Shown: positions 56,303 through 64,000 of the stretch, in pieces | Numbering within the stretch: position 1 is the first letter of the stretch | Layout: each line of letters opens with the position of its first letter | DNA from: Enoplolaimus lenunculus | Lineage: Eukaryota; Nematoda; Enoplea; Enoplida; Thoracostomopsidae | Length of the DNA: 64,000 nucleotides | Reading direction: 5' to 3' | Assembly: GCA_030248215.1 (NCBI GenBank) | Contig: JASANG010002303.1 | Coordinates: forward strand, 1-64,000 | Position numbers and translations under genes: made by a program | Notes under the pieces: generated by a model | Database searches by the model: none | Seen by the model: the letters and a program-made list of their open reading frames with translations, nothing else | Told to the model about the DNA's origin: nothing

Positions 56303-56562
56303 CCCTTTCACTCATAGAGTATACTATTAGCAACTAATTACAAATAATATACGACCAATACAGACACTGTGAGCAGTGTTTAACAATTCTAAAAAATATG
56401 CGCAGTGCTCAATCTTCACAAGACCTGACCGGCCCCTCGGTATCGAGCGTTAAGCTTCTATAGCTCAGTGGTCATCATAAACGTCTGCCACCTTAGAGAC
56501 TGAGGATCGAATTTTACCTTGAAATTACATCTCATATAAAATTGAGAATATTCATGTGGGAG
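56303..56562. mobile_element. TTAA/CCCTTT MITE with tRNA-like boxes, right end eroded
   Basis: TTAA at 56299-56302 then CCCTTTCACTCATAGAG; contains TAGCTCAGTGG (A box) and GGATCGAATTT (B-box-like) on the plus strand. Confidence 0.85.
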
Positions 56563-56798
56563 AAAAAATTCACCCCCTTGGAAAGTATTAGATGGGTGGT
56601 ACTGTCCAATTTCAGTATATATTCGGGGTCACACGCCTTGCCTCCCACTTCCAGGGAACACATGTGCCAGCGTGAAATAAACACTATTTCAACACTGTTA
56701 TGTTTACTGCTGCAATTTCAATTGAGTAACGGCCAAAGTTTGCAGAAAACACTTGCTATGGTGTGGTTTTCAACAATGACAATATTCACTGAAAACAG

Positions 56799-56989
56799 GG
56801 CCCATGTTACTTTTAAGGATGTCCAGGTTTCTGGTGGGTCTGTAAAAGAGTAAGATTACATTCTAGATTACATTTTTTGCTTAGGCTTCGGTTTTATGCT
56901 TAGGCTTAGGAACACACTTTTGCCACGCTTAAGCTTAGGCTTAGGAATACGTTTAATCGACTAATAGGCCCCTAAAAGTAACATCGGCC
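56799..56989 (+). mobile_element. TTAGGC MITE, end type C
   Basis: GGCCCATGTTACTTTTAAGG and CCCCTAAAAGTAACATCGGC. Confidence 0.9.
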
Positions 56990-57162
56990 GAAAACAGAAT
57001 ATTTGCATGAATTTACCATCAGTAATCAATGTGAGCTTAAATAGTTTACGTCTTTTTGCGATTCTCGTTGTAGCATTTACAGAATTTGGAATAAATCTTA
57101 ATCGATAACTAACACTTAATACATTAAAATCTGCTTAATAATAGCGTACTTTCAAATCTGAA

Positions 57163-57360
57163 CCCGTATTCTCAAATGTGTGTACCACCTATCACCAGTT
57201 GACTTGACACAGGTCCAGTGGCTTTGGAACCAGTAAATTCTGAGGCTCAAAATTGAGCACAATTTTCGCGCATGACTTGCTCTGATATCAATTTTGAGTT
57301 CAACAACTGCAATAGTTTGTAAGTTTGGAAACCTATTACTAACGGTTGTGTATTGTTAGC
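57163..57360. mobile_element. GTAGCACC-type MITE
   Basis: GTATTCTCAAATGTGTGTAC and CACCTATCACCAGTTG at the left; right end diverged. Confidence 0.7.
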
Positions 57361-58379
57361 TTTCATTTTGAAACCAACTCAGTCTCGAACGTGTACAGAA
57401 TAGCATTAAAATTGACAAAAAAGTAAATTACACTGTACAAATATATCCATCTGATGGTACTGTTATCAGTAATTTTAAAACAGTTGCTAATCTCAACTGT
57501 TTTACCATCGCTTAAACAATTTCAAGAATAAACCTAAACTGACGTTTTCAACTCTAACCCTGAAACAAGGTAAGAGAGACTACCTCCGGATGCAAACGAA
57601 CTCAAAGTAAAGAGCTCACAACGAGCATGGGGATAGGCTCTGTTGAAATTACCACAGGACGAGCAAAAAGAAACTGTTCCACGCTTTAGAATAACCAGCT
57701 GGATAGTAATGGTCAAACCAAAATAATCATACTGCTTACACTCGTTCATGACAATCCCTTCCTCAAAATTAAATCGTAGCTACGCCCCTCGGGTGTCAAC
57801 TTTGTTGTCGTTTCAACCATATTCCGTTTTACCAACGTTGTTCCGGTTCAGGTTCTCGTCAAGATGTCGGTATCTGGCTTGCAGCACAACAACAACAACC
57901 AAACGGTTTCTCAATCAATCATTGACAACGGGTAAATTGTATCCAGTTTGAATAATTGCTTCCATCTCGTGCGATTTAAAAACCTTCTCTATAAACATTT
58001 TAAATTGTCTATATTCAAGCATACGATACCTGTTGGAATTAAAAAAAATTCACTTTGAATTCAAATATTGTTTTTTTTCTAATTGTGATCTGGAATATAT
58101 TAAGGGTCAAGTAAGTATCAGGTGTCAGCGAGTACGGAATATGTGAAGTTTCAACTAAACTTGAAACCATATTTCGTTGAACGAAATTGCAATAATGAGT
58201 GAACATGATGACTACTCTGCAATAACTTGAAGAGGGGCTGTGGCGATAACACCGCCGAGGGAATCACAGATATCTACGCAACCCCTAAGCTGAAAATATT
58301 TCTACCGCATCAAATAATTCTATGCTACAAAAGCTTTTCCGTCTTCGTACACAAATCTTTCTGTCTCAGTTACTAAAGA
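57361..58379. other. No secure gene
   Basis: At 57780-57931 a plus frame (FVVVSTIFRFTNVVPVQVLV then KMSVSGLQHNNNNQTVSQS) ends at a donor AACGG/GTAAAT, and at 57749-57583 a minus frame (GTVSFCSSCGNFNRAYPHAR) ends near a donor CGGAG/GTAGTC. Neither has a partner exon. Confidence 0.25.
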
Positions 58380-58575
58380 GGCTTATGTAAACATCAGGGG
58401 CGGAACGATTTTCTGTGGGACTGCGATAGAGTAAGCTTAAGCTTTAGACTAATTTTTTTGCTTGGCTTAGGCTTAGGATTAGGCTTATGCTTAGGAATAT
58501 GCTCATTCTTACGCTTAGGTTTAGGCTTTGGGATATGGTTATAATGCTGTTCCACCCCTGTTGTTTACATTGACC
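58380..58575 (+). mobile_element. TTAGGC MITE, end type B
   Basis: TTATGTAAACATCAGGGGCG and CCACCCCTGTTGTTTACATT. Confidence 0.88.
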
Positions 58576-58685
58576 CTAAAAATCCTGCTCGAAGGACCAA
58601 TGATATTTTGATAGCTAAAATAAAGGTGCAAGCTCAGCTTGCATGCAGCGTAGTGAATAGTTCAAACACGTATCATAATCTTTAA

Positions 58686-58948
58686 CCCTTTCTCACGTGA
58701 ATATTTTCATATCAGATGTAATTTCAAGGGTAAAATTTGATCCCCAGTCTTATAGGTGGGAGGCGTTTACGATGACCATTGAGCTATAAATTATGGGAAC
58801 ATGACGCTCAAGGCCAACGGGGCTCTCATGTCTTGTAAAGATTTTGCACTGCGGATATATGTTCAAATTGTTAATCACTGCTCACAGTGTTTGTGTTCAT
58901 ATATTATTAGTTTTTAGTTGCTCATAGTATACTCTATGAGTGAAAGGG
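58686..58948. mobile_element. TTAA/CCCTTT MITE with tRNA-like boxes
   Basis: TTAA on both sides (58682-58685, 58949-58952), tips CCCTTTCTCACGTG and GAGTGAAAGGG; boxes on the minus strand. Confidence 0.92.
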
Positions 58949-58952
58949 TTAA

Positions 58953-59455
58953 CTTAAAGTCAGTAAAATTTCCGAAAATTTGCAATCACTTTCGCTTTGC
59001 AACCGTTTAGCTCACAGCAAATAAAAACCTTTACTGTCAAAACCTTATCAAAGGTTCGCTCGCACCAAATATAATTTCCGAGAAATTTTGTTAGAATTAG
59101 AAAATGCCTTTTTGAGGTAATTCATTTTGAACATTAAAATATTCAGTCTGCCGACTATAAAACTTACCCGGTTAAAGTTTTCAATGACATTCGAAATTGC
59201 ATTTGGTCACATTTCAACGATGCTTAACAGAAAACCCTTGACAGTAAACAAAAGTACTCGACCAACATGGTATTCCCACAACCTTATCATTTTTACCTTT
59301 AGAAATACTGATAAATGCATATTAACCGCATGCTAATCAAACAAATCGGGCCCGAAAATAGACAAGTTTAAGTAATTAAACATTTTTCAACAAAATCGGG
59401 ACGCAGTTTGATGTTGCTAATTGAAATTCATTTCAATAATGCGGAACTCGTAATG
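58953..59455. other. No gene seen
   Basis: Nothing recognised. Confidence 0.4.
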
Positions 59456-59669
59456 CACTGCAAAAAATGGTGAGTCAAATTGACTTTTTCCGAAACGGGC
59501 TCTCCGAGACTACACAAATTGAGACAAATTTCCACTCCAACGGAGTGACATTCGACTCACTCAGTCGCACGTTTGACTCTGGCGGAGTCGAATTTGATTC
59601 AGTTTTGTGTTACTCTCTCCGAAATACCTATTTCCGAGAGGGTCAATTTGAGTCACCATTTTTGCAGTG
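59456..59669. mobile_element. GAGTCAAA MITE
   Basis: CACTGCAAAAAATGGTGAG and CACCATTTTTGCAGTG. Confidence 0.92.
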
Positions 59670-59869
59670 TAGGAAACACAGTGTATAGCTGTACTGACAT
59701 ACATATATTTTGACAGGCGATCATTAAGCAGAATAAAACATAACCAACGTAAAAGCAGTGGCGTATCCATTAAAATATTGGTCTTAAACCAGAATTCGCA
59801 AAACGTTTACAGTAATTCTGATTTTAGGACATCAACAGAAACACAGTTTTAGCTTTAATTTGAGCTTAA

Positions 59870-60130
59870 CCCTTTAACTCATAGAGTATACAATGAGCAA
59901 CTAAATGCAAGTAATATATCAGCAACACAAACACCTTGAGCAGTGTTTAACTGTAACATATATGTGCAGTGCAAAATCTCCACAAAACGTGAGAGCTCCC
60001 TCAGGCTTGAACGTTAAGTTCTTATAGCTCAGTGGTCATCGTAAACGCCTCCCAGCCGTGAGACTGGGGATCGAATCTTACCTTGAAAGTGCATCTCATA
60101 TGAAATTGAAAATATTCATGTGAGAAAGGG
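59870..60130. mobile_element. TTAA/CCCTTT MITE with tRNA-like boxes
   Basis: TTAA at 59866-59869 and 60131-60134; tips CCCTTTAACTCATAGAG and CATGTGAGAAAGGG; TAGCTCAGTGG and GGATCGAATCTT about 45 bp apart on the plus strand. Confidence 0.93.
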
Positions 60131-60389
60131 TTAATTGCCTTGATCAGGGGACAAAGTGTACGTTCAGTTCGTTTTTCATTTAAGTTTAAATATTAAACTT
60201 TTTAGCTTAACATTAACCCTTGTCGAAAGACGCAGATATGCTTTGCAAACGAAACCGTATAATGTATTATTCTCTGCGAAACCTTGAATCTAACGCTAAG
60301 CAAAAATGACAATGTCACGTATACACTTGCCCCATTAAATTCAACCTTAACCCTAAACCAGAGTCCAAATTTAAGTATGAGTCTATTAG

Positions 60390-60631
60390 CCCTTTCTCAC
60401 ATAGAGTCGACTCTGAGCAACTTAGATCAATATGTGTATTTACGCACAATGCACGGCGTTTTACAATTATTAAACAAATTTTACAAGACGTGCGAACCAC
60501 CTCTGGTTCGACCGTCAAGTTCCTAAAGCTAATTGGTGACCGTAAACGCCTACTCCCCGCGAGGCTCGAATTCGAATCTTGACTTCAAATTAGTTCCTAT
60601 TAGTACTACTAGATATACATGTGAGAAAGGG
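60390..60631. mobile_element. TTAA/CCCTTT MITE with tRNA-like boxes, diverged
   Basis: TTAG (60386-60389) and TTAA (60632-60635) borders, tips CCCTTTCTCACATAGAG and GTGAGAAAGGG; B-box-like ATTCGAATCTT retained. Confidence 0.88.
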
Positions 60632-60635
60632 TTAA

Positions 60636-61126
60636 ACTAAATGCAAAATTTGAAAATTTTAATCAATGTCGAGGAACACGTTTTTAGACGCAAATATAGT
60701 AGCAAATCGTAACATTAATCCAACATCGAATTCTATTCTTACCTATCCAATACAACTCTTGTTGAGTTCAGATAAAAATAACCTCAACCTGAGATTGAAC
60801 AGCTTGCAAAATCGGTTTCACTCTTTCTCTCTCTTATGCGACAACATAATTGCTTTGTAATTGTTCACACGCGACTAAAAACTTATCCGGTTCACTAGCC
60901 GTTAGGATACAATTTTGCCGTTGTTTTTAGTTTAGTGTTTAACCAGCATACTTATGACATTTTGCTAGTACCAACACGCAGCGTAGAAGTGTTCATATCT
61001 GCAGCAGTCGTTTTTGTTGTGATTGTACGCTGAGTAAACACTTTTTGAACAAAACGATTTCAAGTTTTAGAGTTTTCTCCAGTAGCCGTAGTTGCACCCA
61101 TGAGTAACTTTCGCAAAGTGCTGAGG
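60636..61126. other. No secure gene
   Basis: A 64-codon frame with ATG at 60666 has no recognisable motif; otherwise nothing. Confidence 0.35.
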
Positions 61127-61515
61127 TTTTCGTAAGTTCTCACAAAGTGTAGTTTATGCTATATCAAAGAACGCATTCGTCTACCCACGCTTTAACCCTT
61201 TCTCACATGAATATTTACAATTTCACATGAGATGTAATTTCAAGGTGAGATTCGATCCCCAGTCTCACGGGTGGGAGGCGTTTACGATGACCACTAAGCT
61301 ATAGGAGCTTAACGCTCGAGCCCGAGGGGGCTCTCACGTCTTGTGGAGATTTTACACTGCGCATGTGTGAATTGCTCGTGCATTATTGTATTTAGTTACT
61401 CATAGTATACCCTATGAGTTAAAGGGTTAACCTTGCTGATTTAGGCTATCAGTAATAGTTTTCATAAAGTGTACTTATGCTATATCAAAGAACGCATTTG
61501 TCTACCCACGCTTTA
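61127..61515. repeat. Duplicated segment with filled and empty insertion site
   Basis: ATGCTATATCAAAGAACGCA and GTCTACCCACGCTTTAA occur at about 61155-61195 and again at about 61472-61516. The first copy is interrupted at TTAA by the element at 61196; the second is uninterrupted. Confidence 0.9.
61196..61426. mobile_element. TTAA/CCCTTT MITE with tRNA-like boxes
   Basis: TTAA at 61192-61195 and 61427-61430; tips CCCTTTCTCACATGAAT and ATGAGTTAAAGGG; boxes on the minus strand. Confidence 0.93.
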
Positions 61516-61559
61516 AGCTTACCGATCTGATTTAACCTATCAGGAAAGAGAAAGGTTCT

Positions 61560-61695
61560 AACATATAAAAATATATATAAATAAATATATATATAAATAT
61601 ATATAAATAAATATATATATAAATATATATAGAAATAAATATATATAGATATATAAATATATATAGATATATATTTATATATATGTATATATGCT
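61560..61695. repeat. ATATATAA simple repeat
   Basis: Tandem ATATATAAATA units; a Tyr/Ile-rich frame on the minus strand is a by-product. Confidence 0.97.
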
Positions 61696-62182
61696 TCAAT
61701 TAACACTTAAAATAATGCTGACTATTTAGTTGAATTAGCTGAAAAACCTGTCAGACACACGTCAAGTGTGAGTTAATGAGAAAAAAAACAAAAAAAAACA
61801 CTTAAGTGTAATCTATTTCCGTTTCTTCATGATTTACTCGTATGCTCACGTCATTTTTCGTTAGAGCAGCAGTGATGAGCGTCGGTACGCAAGTGCAAGG
61901 GAGTGCAGGACACCATCCTGAATCCTATAAGCAATTTTCATTAAGTATATGGGCAAAAATAATGCTAATGATTGTACACAGTCAAGCCTTATACGTTTTG
62001 CACAAAAGCCTTATTTGTACGTACCAACTGTGTATTGGGGTGCTACTTATCAAATGTTTTAAATCGTGAAATTTTATTACGAAACAAAAGCTTTCGACTG
62101 CAAACATATTAAAATTTAGAATGAAATGCCCGTTTTATTAAATTTTAAAATCAATTGCTAAAATTCCTAATGCAACTGTTTC
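61696..62182. other. No secure gene
   Basis: A 75-codon frame with an ATG at 61842 (MLTSFFVRAAVMSVGTQVQG) has a hydrophobic second half; no splice sites or homology support it. Confidence 0.3.
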
Positions 62183-62377
62183 GGTCCACGTTTGTTTGAG
62201 GCACGCAATGATCTTTTGCGGGACTGCAATAGAGTATGCTTAAGCTTTAGACTATCTTTTGCCTAGACTTAGGCTTGAGAGTTTTGGCATAAGCTTTGAC
62301 TTAAGCTTAGGTTTATTGTCGGCTTACGAAAACACTTATAGTAATATTTGATGAGCACACTCAAAGTAACATTAGCA
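62183..62377 (+). mobile_element. TTAGGC MITE, old mixed copy
   Basis: The core GACTGCAATAGAGTATGC, CTTTAGACTATC and right end CTCAAAGTAACATTAGC remain; left end eroded. Confidence 0.7.
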
Positions 62378-62497
62378 CTACGTACTCGCTTCTTCGATAC
62401 TTTTAATTTGCCTTACTACACATTATGAGTACAGTGTAATTTACTGGTAATGGCAGTTCAACAAAATTATTAATCTGTACTGCTATTTTACGATAAA

Positions 62498-62650
62498 TTG
62501 ATATTTATTTATTTATTTATTTATTTCTTTATTTATTTATTCATATATTTATTGATTTATTTATATATTATTTATTTATTTATTAATTTATTTATTTATT
62601 ATTTATTTATTTATTTATTTATTTATATATTTAGTTATTTATTTACTTTT
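62498..62650. repeat. ATTT tetranucleotide repeat
   Basis: About 150 bp of ATTT units with minor interruptions. Confidence 0.97.
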
Positions 62651-63488
62651 ATATATAGTTTCATATTATGCACAACTTAGCGCACTTTTCAATCATTCAA
62701 CAATATGCTTCTAAATGTGGCCAATTAACAATTTTAGCTGGTGCCTTTCTAAACCACTAAAACCATCGCTCGGCACCTAACAAACTTTATGAAAATGTTG
62801 ATCCAAACACAAAATACATTTTGAAATTTGAAATGCACACACAAGTTGACGTGAAATTGCTGACACATATTGCGCATAATGATACATTCCAATAAGATGT
62901 TCCAAAAAATCATATACCTACAAAGTTTAGCAATAAGAAATTTGCGTCGTAGAAACGTTTCGCCCCCGAATATAGGTTTAATCGATGCTTGTAAGTCGTA
63001 ATTTTTTGTATGTCCTTCCTGAAAATTTTCACACCCCCCCCGTCACTAGCATTTTGAGCAGTCGAGGGGTTTTGGTTACGGACAACAAATTACTACGGTA
63101 AACGCCGATACCAAATTTAAATCGTCTCCAGCAAAACGACCGCTGTCACAGATTCGAATGAATCCACTGGGGAAATTTTAAGTTAAATTTAATAGTTGAC
63201 CACTTCAATGCTTGCGATTGCGAATAATACTGATTATTTGATAACGTTTAGAATGAATTGATTTTACGTCAAGATACCACCCCCTCGGCATCGACACAAA
63301 AAATACGATAATGTAGACAGCTATAGCTTGCCATTAGAATGTGATTTGAAAAATTTAAAATTTAGTTCAAAACTATTTCAATAAACGGCGGATCAAGAAA
63401 AGTTTAAGGGGTTCCATAGATGTTGTCTCACACAAAGCCGTTTTTTACTTAATATTTGACAAAATTTTAGTTGCTTAATATCAAAAGG
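62651..63488. other. No gene seen
   Basis: Nothing recognised. Confidence 0.4.
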
Positions 63489-63678
63489 GGCCAATGTTGC
63501 TTTAAGGGGCGTAACAGTAGATTAAACGTATTCGTAAGCCTAAGCCGAAGCCTAAGCGTTGCAACAATGTGTTCCTAAGCCTAAGCCTAAGCCTATGCAA
63601 AAACTGTAATCTAGAATCTGAACTTACTCTTTTATAGACCCACCAGAAACCTGGACGCCCGCTAAAGTAACATGGGCC
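63489..63678 (-). mobile_element. TTAGGC MITE, end type C
   Basis: GGCCAATGTTGCTTTAAGGG and CCGCTAAAGTAACATGGGCC. Confidence 0.92.
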
Positions 63679-63779
63679 CCAAAGGGCGTGCACGGACACC
63701 CAATGAACACCGAATAGATCCACACTTGCCAACACTAGCGGATCCAGAGGGTGGGTGGGGGACGTACGCCCCCCACTGT

Positions 63780-64000
63780 CAGAATTATTTTGTGATAAAA
63801 TGGTAAGGCAATTACGTTGCAATTTTCCTCTTGAGAAAATTTTTTTCTAAAAAATACAATTTTTACCCGACGAAATTATTTTGTGATCAAACCTTGTATA
63901 AAGTTTTTTGGTGATACAATGATAAGGTTCTTTCCTTACCTTACAATTTTTCGCTTGAGAAAATTTTTTGATGATAAAATGATAAGGGTGTTACCTTACA
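63780..64000. repeat. Relative of the 56-bp tandem array, running off the window
   Basis: TTATTTTGTGATAAAATGGT, TTTTTTGGTGATACAATGAT and GATGATAAAATGATAAGG recur with spacers like those at 25735-26350, but with longer and less regular periods. Confidence 0.8.

Noticed and set aside
56542-56853. 103-codon frame with ATG
   Set aside because: It begins in a TTAA MITE and ends in a TTAGGC MITE; no independent coding signal.
56453-61330. True tRNA genes
   Set aside because: A and B boxes are present, but the acceptor stem, anticodon loop and 3' end do not form a tRNA, and the boxes lie in repeated elements.

Overview
The window is eukaryotic nuclear DNA, AT-rich and intron-rich, with no bacterial operon structure, rRNA or tRNA gene. 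An invertebrate, most likely a nematode, is suggested by a seven-repeat UNC-87-type calponin-like gene, a six-cysteine N-domain-only TIMP, a ten-cysteine Ly6-type surface protein, and many internal arrays of TTAGGC, the nematode telomere hexamer. Introns of 0.5-2 kb and heavy repeat load fit an enoplean (for example mermithid-like) nematode better than Caenorhabditis. The lineage is inference; no database could be searched.

Layout: 0.1-1.4 kb is a 22-bp satellite. A secreted-protein gene on the plus strand runs from 2.9 to 13.2 kb: twelve 28-residue Arg/Ser/Gly/Thr repeats, then two PAN-like cysteine domains separated by a dibasic RQKR site; its 5' end is not visible. From 13.2 to 26.7 kb there is mostly repeat-rich DNA with one orphan terminal exon of a small cysteine-rich domain at 23.5 kb. 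A complete four-exon TIMP gene occupies 26.8-31.4 kb. From 31.4 to 42.3 kb there are repeats and two weak exon candidates, ending in a 35-bp minisatellite just upstream of unc-87 (42.4-44.5 kb, two exons). A three-exon Ly6/uPAR-type gene lies on the minus strand at 46.7-50.4 kb. Two coupled exons of an unrecognised gene sit at 51.9-52.5 kb. From 52.5 to 64 kb I see only repeats and intergenic DNA.

The dominant feature is a dense population of short non-autonomous DNA transposons. The largest family (34 copies recognised) has inverted ends starting GGCC(C/A)ATGT and an internal TTAGGC array; it falls into three end types that share one core. Others are two CACTG-ended families with TA target sites, a TTAA/CCCTTT piggyBac-type family carrying tRNA-like A and B boxes, and several smaller families. 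These sit in introns of every multi-exon gene except where introns are very short. No transposase, reverse transcriptase or capsid gene was seen, so all these elements depend on sources elsewhere.

The genes do not form a pathway. Several encode secreted or surface proteins (PAN/mucin-like protein, TIMP, Ly6 protein) and one encodes a muscle actin-bundling protein.
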